Below are positions 39,476 to 48,763 of a DNA stretch of 64,000 bases, in pieces (the stretch's first letter is position 1; every line of letters begins with the position of its first letter). Source of the DNA: Haloimpatiens lingqiaonensis (GTDB lineage Bacteria; Bacillota; Clostridia; Clostridiales; Clostridiaceae). The stretch is taken from NCBI RefSeq assembly GCF_044502415.1, contig NZ_CP172402.1. One strand, written 5' to 3'. The position numbers were made by a program, and so were the translations under genes. The notes beneath the pieces were generated by a model that worked only from the letters and a program-made list of their open reading frames with translations, was not told the origin of the DNA and searched no databases.

Positions 39476-40642
39476 ATGGAGAAAGTAGCTCTTTTGAAAT
39501 GTGATGAGTATAAAGTGGAAAGCATAGAAAAAAAGCTCAGAGAGGGATTTGAGTTATTAGGAGGGGATGACTTTTTAAGGACACTTATACCTTACAATAG
39601 TAAGGTTTTATTAAAGCCTAATCTATTAAGTATAGAAAGAAAAGAATCACCTGTAGTAACTAATTATAAGGTTTTTGAAGCAGTTATAAGGATAATTAGA
39701 GATTATTCTTCAAACATAATATTTGGTGATTCGCCGGGGGTGGGAGACTCTAGAAAGGCTGCAGAGCTTTGTGGTCTTATGGAAGTGGCTGAAAGATATG
39801 ATGTTAAATTTAATAGCTTTAAAGATGAAATACATGTAAAATTGGACAATTCTATTTTGTGCAAGTCTTGGAATGTGGCTAAAGTAGCTTATGAATCTGA
39901 TGTACTTATAACTCTACCTAAATTAAAAACTCACGCTATGGCGTACTATACTGGTGCTATTAAAAATCAATTTGGATGTATAACAGGTACAAAGAAGGCT
40001 CAATGGCATACCAGGATGCCAGATGCGGAAAATTTTTGCAAAATGCTTTTGGATTTAAATACTTTAGTAGGAACTGATTTTGCCATATTAGACGGCATTG
40101 TAGCTATGGAAGGTAATGGACCTAAAAACGGCAGTGCTAAAAAAATGAATACACTTATAATGGGAAAAAGCCCTAGTGCTGTAGATTCTGTAGCAGTTAG
40201 ATTAATAGGATACGATAATCCACTAGATACTCCAGTTTTGAAGGAGGTTTATGATAGCAAGTGGGGAGCAGTTTTACCTAAAGATATAGAGGTTTTAGGG
40301 GAAAAAATTGAAAATATGAAGCAAAAGGATTTTAAACTATGTAGAAAGGGCGGAAATTTCTATTTTAAAAATCCTGTGGTAAATAATTTTTTAAAAAGTT
40401 TGATAGCACCGGATCCTGCTTTGATTTATGACAAATGCATATCCTGTCTAAGATGTGCTGAAGTATGTCCAGAAAAACCTAATGTTATAAAATTTATAGA
40501 AAAAAAAGGAAAAACCATTCCTGTGTGGAATATGAATAGGTGTATAAGATGTTTTTGTTGCCAAGAACTTTGTCCAGTAGGAGCAATAACAACAAAAGAT
40601 AAATTTCTTGGAAAACTTTTAAAAGGGGAAGGGGAAAAATAA
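39476..40642 (+). CDS. DUF362 protein with two [4Fe-4S] ferredoxin motifs
   Basis: The 388-residue protein has an N-terminal DUF362 domain (PNLLSIERKESPVVTNYKVF, DSPGVGDS, LPKLKTHAMAYYTGAIKNQFG) and a C-terminal ferredoxin domain with two CxxCxxCxxxC clusters (CISCLRCAEVCPEKP, CIRCFCCQELCPVG). It is a predicted cytoplasmic iron-sulfur protein of unknown reaction. The ATG at 39476 is chosen because GGAGG (within ATGGAGGAATTT) is the ribosome-binding site; the earlier ATG overlaps that site. It ends one base before the UPF0182 gene, so the two are likely co-expressed. Confidence 0.87.
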   Translation: MEKVALLKCDEYKVESIEKKLREGFELLGGDDFLRTLIPYNSKVLLKPNLLSIERKESPVVTNYKVFEAVIRIIRDYSSNIIFGDSPGVGDSRKAAELCGLMEVAERYDVKFNSFKDEIHVKLDNSILCKSWNVAKVAYESDVLITLPKLKTHAMAYYTGAIKNQFGCITGTKKAQWHTRMPDAENFCKMLLDLNTLVGTDFAILDGIVAMEGNGPKNGSAKKMNTLIMGKSPSAVDSVAVRLIGYDNPLDTPVLKEVYDSKWGAVLPKDIEVLGEKIENMKQKDFKLCRKGGNFYFKNPVVNNFLKSLIAPDPALIYDKCISCLRCAEVCPEKPNVIKFIEKKGKTIPVWNMNRCIRCFCCQELCPVGAITTKDKFLGKLLKGEGEK

Positions 40643-40643
40643 G

Positions 40644-43364
40644 TTGAAAAAGAATTTCAAAGTTATTATTCCATTATTCGTTATTGTATTAGTTTTAGCA
40701 TTTTTTAACAGTATGGTAAATGTTGTAGTGGATATAAAATGGTTTAAAGAAGTGGGGTATTTAAGTGTATATTTCACTAAGTTATTGGCAGTATTAAAAA
40801 TAATGCTCCCTGTGTTTCTATTAGTATTTTTTGCACTTTTAATATACTATAATAGCCTAAAAAAATCTATATACAAGTGGAAAGGAAGCACCGATACTTT
40901 AAATTCGAAAAAATACAATAAGTTATTTATATTTTTTGACTTAGTAATTTCATTTATAATATCTTTTAATTTATCAAAAAGCTATTGGTATACCATACTT
41001 CAGTATAAAAATAGCGTGGATTTTAATTTAAAAGATCCTATGTTTAATAAGGACATATCATTTTTTGTATTTAAGCTGCCATTAATACAATCTATTTATA
41101 ATTTATTAATGACCTTATGCATTGTACTAGTTATAGGTACTTTTATAACATATGTAGTGCTAAATGCTAGGGATAAAATTATTAATGGAGGAAATTTAAG
41201 AAATACCAAGATATTCACTAGCAATTTTAAAAGTGATATAACAAAATTTGCTGGAAGGCAGCTAGCTGTGGTATCAGCTTTGATACTTTTACTTCTTTCA
41301 TTGGGATATATGATAAAGTCATGGAATCTAGTTTATTCACCACGAGGGGTAGTTTTTGGAGCTAGTTATACAGATGTTAAAGTCAGCTTATATTTTTATA
41401 AAGTAATAGCAGTTTTAGCTATAGTTACATCTGTAGTTGTTTTTGTAAGCTTACTTTTATCAAAAGTTAAACCTATAGTTATATCCATAGTTTTAATTTT
41501 CCTTTTAATAATAGGAGAGAACTTAGCAGCGGTATTTGTACAAAACTTTGTAGTTAAATCTAATGAAAAGACTTTAGAAAAAAAATATATAGAATATAAT
41601 ATGGATTATACCAAAAAGGGATTTAATATAGATAAGGTAGATTCAAAGGATTTTCCTATAAAAAATGATTTAACTGCAGAAGATTTAAAGGGTAATAAGG
41701 AAACCATAGAAAATATAAAAATTAATTCAGTAAACCAAGTACTAGAATATTATAATCAAATACAAGTTTTAAAATATTATTATACTTTTAAAGATATGGA
41801 TGTAGATAGATATAATGTGAATGGAAAGAATACTCAGGTGTTTATGTCCACTAGGGAAATAGATGTTAATTCATTAAAGGATAAGGCCAGCACATGGCAA
41901 AATAGGCATCTTACTTATACTCATGGATATGGGGTAGTAATGAATAAGGTAAATGCTGTTACTAGCTCAGGAAAGCCTGAATTTCTAATAAAAGATATTC
42001 CTATAGAAAATAGCATGAATATAGATTTAAAAGATCCTAGAATATATTTTGGTGAGGAAACTAATGAGTATGCGGTTGTTAATACTAAAATAGGAGAATT
42101 GGATTATCCTGAAGGGGATAATAATAAAACCAGCAAATACAATGGTACTGCGGGAATAAAAATGAGTGGAATTAATAAGGTTTTATTTTCTATATATGAA
42201 AAAAATCCTAAATTTTTGCTTTCAAGAGATATAACTAAGGAAAGTAAAATTATTATAAATAGAAATATAATGGAGAGAGTTAAAAAGATAGCACCATTTA
42301 TATTGTATGATAAAGATCCTTATGTGGTTATAAATGAAGGAAAGTTATATTGGATAATAGATGGGTATAGTATATCTGATAGATATCCTTTTTCACAGCC
42401 ATATAATAAGATAAACTATATAAGAAATTCTGTTAAGGTAGTTATTGATGCAGTAAATGGTGATACAGATTTTTATATAGTAGATGATAAAGACCCTGTT
42501 ATAAAGAATTTTTCTAAAATATTTCCAAAATTGTTTAAGGAATATTCAAAGATGCCAGAGGGGTTAAAGGCACATCTTAAATACCCAGAGGATTTATTTA
42601 ACATGCAATGCAGCGTTCTTGGAAAATATCATGTAACAGATCCTACGGTATTTTATAGTGGAGATGATCTGTGGGATATATCAAAAAATGAGAAGCAGGT
42701 AGATAGCGGTAATAAGGAAGAAAAGAATCCACCATCTTATATTATCATGAAGCTTCCAGGAGAAAATAAAGAAGAAATGGTGGTTACTCAGTATTTCAAT
42801 GTAAATGGAAAGAACAATATGGAGTCATTGCTTTGTGGCAGAATGGATGGAGAAAACTATGGAAAACTAGTTTTATATAATTTCAACAATGATCCAGTGG
42901 AAAGTCCATATTTATTCAAGCAAAGTATTAAGCAGGATGCAAATATATCCAAGGAAATATCTCTTTGGAATCAAAAGGGCTCTGGTTCAGGAGTTATATT
43001 TGGAGATACTCAAATAATACCTATAAAGAATTCATTATTATATATTGAGCCGCTTTATATAAGAGCCAGCGGAAAGGAAAGTATACCTCAAATGAAGAGG
43101 GTAATTGTATCCTACGGAGATAAGATGGTAATAGAAGAAAGTATAGAAAAGGCTCTAAATCAAGTTTTTAATATTAAAAATAGTGAAGAACAGAAGGGTA
43201 AAGATGAGCAAAAAACAAGCAATGAACCTGTAAATACTAGTGAAATTAAAAAGGCAAAGGAACTATACGATAAAGCCTTAGAAGCACAGAAAAAAGGCGA
43301 TTGGACTAAGTATGGTGAATATATAAATGAATTGGGAAAATTGTTAGAGGAATATAGTAAATAA
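40644..43364 (+). CDS. UPF0182 family large membrane protein
   Basis: The 906-residue protein has about seven N-terminal membrane spans (first 290 residues), then a large outside domain with YNMDYTKKGFNI, HLTYTHGYGVVMNKVN and RIYFGEETNEY, the hallmark of UPF0182. A low-complexity Lys/Glu C-terminal tail (about 850-906) follows. No function is known. The start is TTG at 40644 behind AAGGGGAAGGGG, right after the DUF362 gene. Length is normal for the family (about 900). Confidence 0.9.
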   Translation: MKKNFKVIIPLFVIVLVLAFFNSMVNVVVDIKWFKEVGYLSVYFTKLLAVLKIMLPVFLLVFFALLIYYNSLKKSIYKWKGSTDTLNSKKYNKLFIFFDLVISFIISFNLSKSYWYTILQYKNSVDFNLKDPMFNKDISFFVFKLPLIQSIYNLLMTLCIVLVIGTFITYVVLNARDKIINGGNLRNTKIFTSNFKSDITKFAGRQLAVVSALILLLLSLGYMIKSWNLVYSPRGVVFGASYTDVKVSLYFYKVIAVLAIVTSVVVFVSLLLSKVKPIVISIVLIFLLIIGENLAAVFVQNFVVKSNEKTLEKKYIEYNMDYTKKGFNIDKVDSKDFPIKNDLTAEDLKGNKETIENIKINSVNQVLEYYNQIQVLKYYYTFKDMDVDRYNVNGKNTQVFMSTREIDVNSLKDKASTWQNRHLTYTHGYGVVMNKVNAVTSSGKPEFLIKDIPIENSMNIDLKDPRIYFGEETNEYAVVNTKIGELDYPEGDNNKTSKYNGTAGIKMSGINKVLFSIYEKNPKFLLSRDITKESKIIINRNIMERVKKIAPFILYDKDPYVVINEGKLYWIIDGYSISDRYPFSQPYNKINYIRNSVKVVIDAVNGDTDFYIVDDKDPVIKNFSKIFPKLFKEYSKMPEGLKAHLKYPEDLFNMQCSVLGKYHVTDPTVFYSGDDLWDISKNEKQVDSGNKEEKNPPSYIIMKLPGENKEEMVVTQYFNVNGKNNMESLLCGRMDGENYGKLVLYNFNNDPVESPYLFKQSIKQDANISKEISLWNQKGSGSGVIFGDTQIIPIKNSLLYIEPLYIRASGKESIPQMKRVIVSYGDKMVIEESIEKALNQVFNIKNSEEQKGKDEQKTSNEPVNTSEIKKAKELYDKALEAQKKGDWTKYGEYINELGKLLEEYSK

Positions 43365-43424
43365 AAAATATAAGGTAAGTATTTTAGTTATAAATCATAA
43401 GGAATAGTGATAAAGTTAGTATTT

Positions 43425-43523
43425 CAACTTTCGCAATTATAAAGTTAAATTTTACGTGCTAAATTTAATTTTAAAAATGTTTATTCGTCTGATGTAAAAC
43501 TTAAAAGTTATATGCGAAAGTTG
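43425..43523. repeat. MITE-like repeat with 11-bp perfect inverted ends
   Basis: CAACTTTCGCA (43425-43435) is the exact complement of TGCGAAAGTTG (43513-43523). The 99-bp element has no coding capacity. Related copies lie at 12516-12612 and 33061-33094 (the latter only the right end). It lies between the UPF0182 and oxidoreductase genes. Confidence 0.8.
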
Positions 43524-43591
43524 AGTTATCATCTTTTATGGTATAATTTATATTGAAATGTAAGGTTCTTCTTATAGGAGGAGAAATATAA

Positions 43592-44989
43592 ATGGATTAT
43601 GATGTTTTGATATTAGGGGGAGGATTATCAGGCTGTGCTATAGCTTATGAATTATCAAAATACAGCTTAAATATAGCTTTAATAGAAAAAGATTATGATA
43701 TAGCTGACGATATATCCTTGGTAAATACTGCAGTTATTTATGATGGAATTGAAAACGAATATGATTTAATGGCTAAATTAGAGCAGGAAGGCAATAGGGA
43801 TTTTGATGAGCTAACTTCAAAATTTAAAGTTCCATTTAAAAGAATGGGAACTTTGATATTGGCTAGAGAAGAAGCACACGAAGAAATTCTTAAAGATATG
43901 TATAACAAAGCTATAAAAAGAAATATACAGGATATAGCGCTTTTAAGCAGTAAATATATAAAACAAATAGAACCCAATTTGAACATGGATTTTATTGGAG
44001 GAATATATACTGAACATACAGGAGTGGTATGTCCATATGATTTAGCTATTGCCTATGGTGAAGTGGCCTTTGATAATGGAGTTAAATTTAAACTAGAAGA
44101 GGAAGTTATAGATATAGAAAAGATATCTAAAGGCTACAGGGTAACTACAAATAAAAATAAATTTAAATGCAAAATAGTTATAAATACAACTCCAGGGGAA
44201 AACTATAGTATAGATGTAGAAAAAAAAGAGCTGCCTAAAAAATTCATAGGAAATGTTAAGTATCTTCTTTTAGATAAGAATTTTAAAAGAAATTTAGATC
44301 ATATATTATGTTTAATAAATAATAAAAATGAAAAGATAATGGTAGTACCTACACTTCAAGATAGTACTATTGTGGCTATGTATAGTAAGGAAAATATAAG
44401 CTATGACTATTTTATAAATAATATAAGTAATATATTTTCTAACATAGACACTAACTATATTAGAAACTTTTACCAAGGTAAGTTTTACCAAAGTAGTATG
44501 GTTATAGATGATAGTAGCATAGATGAGGGGTATATAAAGGTTGACGGAAAAAATTATAGTGAAGTAACTATGACTCCTTTTATTGCAAGAATGATATGTG
44601 AAACGGTGGTTAATAATTTAAAATGCAAATTAAATAAGGATTTTAATGATAAGAGAAGAGAATTCTATAAGTTTAGAGATTTGTCAGATGAAGAAATAGA
44701 TCAAGTTATAAGTATGAATGAAAAGTATGGCAAAATAATATGCCACTGTCAAAGGGTAACAGAAGGAGAAATAATAGATGCCATAAGAAGGCCCTTAGGT
44801 GCAAGAACATTAGAAGGAATAAAAAGAAGAACTGGGGCTGCTTATGGAGGGTGCCAAGGAGCTAATTGTATAAATAAAATAATAGCTATATTAGCTAGGG
44901 AAACTAATAAGAACTTCACAGACATAGTTAAGGATTCTAAAGATTCCAAAGTAGTTTTAAGTAGAATAAAGGAATTTGACGAGGTCTAG
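43592..44989 (+). CDS. FAD-dependent oxidoreductase with C-terminal BFD [2Fe-2S] domain (GlpA-like)
   Basis: The 465-residue protein begins YDVLILGGGLSGCAIAYELSK, the FAD dinucleotide motif of the DAO family. It ends with a BFD-like iron-sulfur domain whose four cysteines (384, 386, 421, 426) have the C-x-C-x34-C-x4-C spacing. It resembles glycerol-3-phosphate or 2-hydroxyacid dehydrogenases of the GlpA type. In other clostridia it is followed by a pyridine nucleotide-disulfide oxidoreductase and DUF1667 gene; here only the DUF1667 piece follows. The true substrate is not visible. GGAGGAG precedes the ATG. Confidence 0.83.
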   Translation: MDYDVLILGGGLSGCAIAYELSKYSLNIALIEKDYDIADDISLVNTAVIYDGIENEYDLMAKLEQEGNRDFDELTSKFKVPFKRMGTLILAREEAHEEILKDMYNKAIKRNIQDIALLSSKYIKQIEPNLNMDFIGGIYTEHTGVVCPYDLAIAYGEVAFDNGVKFKLEEEVIDIEKISKGYRVTTNKNKFKCKIVINTTPGENYSIDVEKKELPKKFIGNVKYLLLDKNFKRNLDHILCLINNKNEKIMVVPTLQDSTIVAMYSKENISYDYFINNISNIFSNIDTNYIRNFYQGKFYQSSMVIDDSSIDEGYIKVDGKNYSEVTMTPFIARMICETVVNNLKCKLNKDFNDKRREFYKFRDLSDEEIDQVISMNEKYGKIICHCQRVTEGEIIDAIRRPLGARTLEGIKRRTGAAYGGCQGANCINKIIAILARETNKNFTDIVKDSKDSKVVLSRIKEFDEV

Positions 44990-45040
44990 AAATTATTAAA
45001 TTTAAGTGATTTGATTTTTATAATTAATGGGAGTGGTTTC

Positions 45041-45274
45041 ATGGAAAATTCTATATTTACTAGTTTAGTTAGAATAAAAGGTTCTGAATATAACGTGGTG
45101 CCAGTAAAAGGTAACTCTCCTATACCTAAGGAACTATGGATAGAGTGTTCAAAAGCATTGAGCAGGTTATATGTAGGTGCACCTATAAAACAAGGTGACA
45201 TAATATGTAGTAATATATTAAATACAGGGGTAGATATAGTGTGCACTAAAAATGTTAAAAGAAAAAATGTATAA
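45041..45274 (+). CDS. DUF1667 protein, short form lacking the N-terminal cysteine motif
   Basis: From ATG 45041, with GGGAGTGG upstream, the protein is 77 residues. VRIKGSEYNVVPVKGNSPIP, KELWIECSKALSRL and NILNTGVDIVCTKNV match the C-terminal part of DUF1667. The family usually starts with a CxxCPxGC iron-sulfur-like motif and is about 115-125 residues long, and that part is absent. DUF1667 normally partners GlpA-like and disulfide oxidoreductase subunits. The gene follows the FAD/BFD gene by 51 bases. Either this is a natural short form or it is a truncated gene still in frame. Confidence 0.72.
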   Translation: MENSIFTSLVRIKGSEYNVVPVKGNSPIPKELWIECSKALSRLYVGAPIKQGDIICSNILNTGVDIVCTKNVKRKNV

Positions 45275-45317
45275 AAATATGTTTTAGTGAAATATTATAA
45301 TAATATACAAATAGAGG

Positions 45318-45605
45318 TTGACAATGCCAGAGTGAAAATGTAAAATGATTCTTAACTAAATGGATAATTTAAAATTTATATAAAACCGTTGATGAGAATA
45401 GTAACTTTATGAAGGATTTAAGAGAGTCAGTGGATGGTGTGAACTGATATCTTTCATTTAGCGAATCCGCCTCGGAGGGACTGTGATGAGCAGTACGGTT
45501 CAAACCGTTATTAATTTGAGAGAACTAATTTAGAGCTTTAATATTAGTTAAATAGGGTGGCAACGCGGAGCTATTCGTCCCTAAGGGATGAAGGCTCTTT
45601 TTTTA
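45318..45605 (+). promoter_or_regulatory. Promoter and T-box leader of serS
   Basis: The promoter is TTGACA (45318-45323), 17 bases, TAAAAT (45341-45346). The leader folds as a T-box: a long stem I from about 45385 to 45502 and the T-box sequence AGGGTGGCAACGCGG (45554-45568), which pairs with uncharged tRNA CCA. A terminator hairpin (GAGC...GGCTC, 45568-45597) ends in a T-run. Uncharged tRNA-Ser should switch transcription on. I did not fix the specifier codon; TCC near 45465 is one candidate. Confidence 0.93.
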
Positions 45606-45741
45606 TTACAAAAATTTCAACTAAGAAGTACTGTTTCAATACTTAAATGTAAGCAAGTGAATGAATAATTCACAAGTATAGATATTTTATAAAAGTATTT
45701 ATGTAAAATCACAAAACTTAAATATATAGGAGGAATGTGCC

Positions 45742-47022
45742 GTGTTAGATATTAAAAAAATAAGAAACAATACAGAAGAAATCAAAAATGCCATGAATAA
45801 TAGAGGCGAGGCTTTTAGCGTTAATTTAATTGACGAAGTTGTTAGTTTAGACAAAAGAAGAAGAGAAATATTAGTTGAGGTAGAAGAGTTAAAGAAAAAA
45901 AGAAATGAAGAGTCTACTTCAATAGGAAAGATGATAAAAGAGGGAAAAGACGTAACTGAACTTAAGGAGCACATGAAAGGCTTATCAGAAAAAATAAAGG
46001 ATTTAGATGTAGAATTAGGTGAAGTTGATGAAAAAATAAACTACAATATGCTTAGAATACCTAATATTCCAAATTCAGAAGTTCCAGAGGGAGATACAGA
46101 TGAGGACAATGTAGAAATAAGAAAATGGGGTGAGCCAACAAATTTTGAATTTGAAACTAAAGCTCACTGGGATATAGGAACAGACTTAGACTTGTTAGAT
46201 TTTGAAAGAGCAGGAAAGGTAACTGGCTCAAGATTTACTGTTTATAAGGGAATGGGAGCAAGACTTGAAAGAGCTATAATCAACTATTTCTTGGATTCTC
46301 ATACTGAAAAGAATGGATACAAAGAAATACTTCCTCCATACATGGTTAATAGAGAAAGCATGACTGGAACTGGACAATTACCTAAGTTTGAGGAAGATGC
46401 TTTTAAAGTTACAAATGATGATTATTTCTTAATACCAACAGCAGAAGTTCCAGTTACTAATCTTCATAGAAATGAAATACTAAATGGTGAAGAATTGCCA
46501 ATTAAATATGCAGCATATAGTGCATGTTTTAGATCAGAAGCAGGTTCAGCTGGAAGAGATACAAGAGGTCTTATAAGACAGCACCAGTTTAACAAAGTAG
46601 AGCTTGTTAAATTCACAAAGCCAGAAGACTCTTACGAAGAACTAGAAAAACTAACCAGAGATGCAGAAAGCGTTTTACAGGGCTTAGGACTTCCTTATAG
46701 AGTAGTTAAAATATGCAAAGGTGATTTAGGATTTACAGCAGCATTTAAATATGATATTGAAGTTTGGATGCCAAGTTACGGAAGATATGTTGAAATATCA
46801 AGCTGTAGTAATTTTGAAGATTTCCAAGCTAGACGTGCAAATATAAAATACAAAGAAAATCCAAAGGCTAAACCAGAGTTTGTACACACATTAAATGGAT
46901 TTGGAGTGGCAATAGGAAGAACAGTAGCTGCTATACTTGAAAATTATCAAAATGCCGACGGCAGCGTAACTATTCCAGAAGCACTAAGAGGATACATGGG
47001 CGGAAGAGAAGCGATAAAATAA
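45742..47022 (+). CDS. serS: Seryl-tRNA synthetase
   Basis: The 426-residue class II enzyme has the N-terminal coiled-coil arm (about 25-105) that grips the long tRNA-Ser variable arm. The catalytic core has ACFRSEAGSAGRDTRGLIRQHQF (motif 2) and NGFGVAIGRTVAAILENYQ (motif 3). The start codon is GTG or an adjacent TTG at 45742, with AGGAGG upstream. A T-box leader controls it. Three tRNA-Ser genes lie 3.3-3.7 kb downstream. Confidence 0.97.
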   Translation: MLDIKKIRNNTEEIKNAMNNRGEAFSVNLIDEVVSLDKRRREILVEVEELKKKRNEESTSIGKMIKEGKDVTELKEHMKGLSEKIKDLDVELGEVDEKINYNMLRIPNIPNSEVPEGDTDEDNVEIRKWGEPTNFEFETKAHWDIGTDLDLLDFERAGKVTGSRFTVYKGMGARLERAIINYFLDSHTEKNGYKEILPPYMVNRESMTGTGQLPKFEEDAFKVTNDDYFLIPTAEVPVTNLHRNEILNGEELPIKYAAYSACFRSEAGSAGRDTRGLIRQHQFNKVELVKFTKPEDSYEELEKLTRDAESVLQGLGLPYRVVKICKGDLGFTAAFKYDIEVWMPSYGRYVEISSCSNFEDFQARRANIKYKENPKAKPEFVHTLNGFGVAIGRTVAAILENYQNADGSVTIPEALRGYMGGREAIK

Positions 47023-47033
47023 AAAAAATTGTG

Positions 47034-47296
47034 ATGTAATAGCATAGGAAAAATCTGCTTTTAAGTCCACAATAAATATATTTTTTTAGACTGTTCGCAG
47101 TACGCTAAGAAATTCTAATGTTTTCAAATTTGAATATCCTAAAGCTTTCAAACTCACTCGTTCCTCGTTCAGGCAATGAAAGCTTCTTAACGGGTATTCA
47201 AATTTGAAAACAAAGAATTTCTAAAGCTAGCTCAATAGTCTAAAAAAATATATTTATTGTTCCCTTAAAATCAGATTTTTCAGTTCATGCGTACAT
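47034..47296 (+). repeat. Multi-stem hairpin element, copy A (candidate structured RNA)
   Basis: Stacked complementary segments: ATGTA/TACAT and GCAT/ATGC at the base; 47048-47065 with 47264-47281 (17 of 18 bp); 47071-47092 with 47237-47258 (22 of 22); AGAAATTCT 47108-47116 with 47214-47222; 47120-47136 with 47195-47211 (17 of 17); AAGCTTTCA 47142-47150 with 47177-47185. The terminal loop is rich in CTCGTTC. It starts 12 bases after the serS stop and no other serS terminator is visible. Copy B (48394-48650), inverted, keeps all these stems with different sequence. Confidence 0.85.
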
Positions 47297-48393
47297 GGTC
47301 ACGGGGAGAGGGCAGCCTACTAAAGGATATTTCAGTGGGCTAGTGTGCTAGAGGACCAGAGGGCTAGAGAAGGATAATTTTTCTTCATTGCATTACGAAA
47401 AATTTTAGAATGTAAAAAAGATAGCTAGACTAAATATATAAATATCAGATATCAAATATCAAATATCAAATAATGTGGATTTTCTTCATTTTATTCAGAA
47501 AATCTTTAATTTATAAATAGAAAAGCGCTTATAATCTTTTAGGCGTAGCCTTTCGAAAAGTTATATGATACTTATTAAAATAGTAATTAAAATTCGATTC
47601 ATTTTGCCGTAAGGCAATTGTTTGTATAAAGCTTCGTTTTGTAGATAAGTAAGAGATAAAAAGTAAGAAGTAAGAGTAAAGAATAGAACTCAATGAGTTT
47701 TTTATAATTAATTTGTGAATAAGTAAAAGGTGATAGTTGTGGTTAAAATTCAGCAAAGCTTAATTTTTGAAGAACTATTGCTTAAAGGGCTATTAAGTCA
47801 TCAGACCGATAGGGCACAGAAATAGCACTGCTTTCACTTAACCCATAAAACAGTAATAACCCTAATAAATAATTTTAAATTGCATTTTTATTTTAAGCTT
47901 TAACTAAAAATAGATTATCCCAACCATTTTCTATAATAAGTCTTTTATTATAAATCAGCGGGCTACGCCAAAAGAACTTTTTAAGTGCTCAACTTCTGAC
48001 TTTTTTATCTATTGGCTTGTTTTATTATTATATTTATTTAATTAGAGATTTTCCATAACATAGCGGAGGAAAATCTTCATTCACTATTACTTCTTACTTT
48101 TTACCTCTTACTTAATTCTTACTTCCTCAACAAATTCTAATTTAAGAAATTCCATAGGAATTTCAACATTAATTGATATTTGATATTTGATATTTAATAT
48201 TTCTATATTTCTATATTTTCGCTGGCTGCCGCCAATAAAAGATTTTTTAAGCCCTTAAAAAGAAAAGGTATAACCACTTCATTTAATGAATCAGTTATAT
48301 CTTTTCCCACTATACCATTTATTTAATTAAAGATTTTCCGTAACGTAGTGGAGAAAAATCATCCTTTAGTAGGCTGTTTTCCCCATAAGTAAT
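47297..48393. repeat. Interior of a 1.6-kb palindromic repeat complex
   Basis: About 1.1 kb without a credible gene. It contains four copies of a hairpin of the type AGATTTTCCgTAACgTAG...GGAAAATCT: 47374-47410 and 47477-47505 in one orientation, 48045-48075 and 48331-48360 in the other. It also has opposing ATATCAAAT (47446-47471) and ATTTGATAT (48173-48200) runs, and opposing GTAAGAAGTAAG (47646-47680) and CTTACTTCTTAC (48080-48125) tracts. The half around 47640-47780 recurs inverted at 12290-12430. Together with copies A and B it is an imperfect palindrome centred near 47850. Confidence 0.75.
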
Positions 48394-48650
48394 GTACCTA
48401 TGAACTGAAAAAGCTGCCTTTAATGGAGTGATAAAATTGAAATTTTGGACTATTGAACTAGCTTTAGAACTTCTTTGTTTTGAAATTTAAAGCCCCGTTA
48501 AGAAGCCTTCATTGCTTGAGTGAGGTACGAGCGAGTTTGAAGGCTTTAGGGGATTTAAATTTCAAAACATTTAGAAGTTCTTAGCGTACTGTTCACAGTC
48601 CTAAATTTCAATTTTATCACGGAATTAAAGGCAGCTTTTTCCTACGGTAC
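48394..48650 (-). repeat. Multi-stem hairpin element, copy B (inverted relative to copy A)
   Basis: Complementary segments: GTACC/GGTAC at the base; 48407-48424 with 48624-48641 (18 of 18); 48428-48451 with 48597-48620 (23 of 24); AGAACTTCT 48466-48474 with 48573-48581; 48477-48491 with 48554-48568 (15 of 15); AAGCCTTCA 48503-48511 with 48538-48546. The shared loop-proximal sequence CCGTTAAGAAG and CCTACTAAAGGAT beside the base identify it as the same element as copy A. Confidence 0.85.
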
Positions 48651-48763
48651 TTACTTCAAAAAATATATATTATACAGAAGTTTAGCGCTTAAAAATTTTT
48701 GGGGCGTGAGCCCGCTGATTTATAATGAATGATTGAGGGTTAGGTTAAAAACCATAAATTCTG

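Noticed and set aside
47529..47756. A 75-codon frame on the minus strand in the palindromic complex
   Set aside because: Composition is that of AT-rich repeat DNA, there is no ribosome-binding site, and it lies within duplicated repeat sequence.
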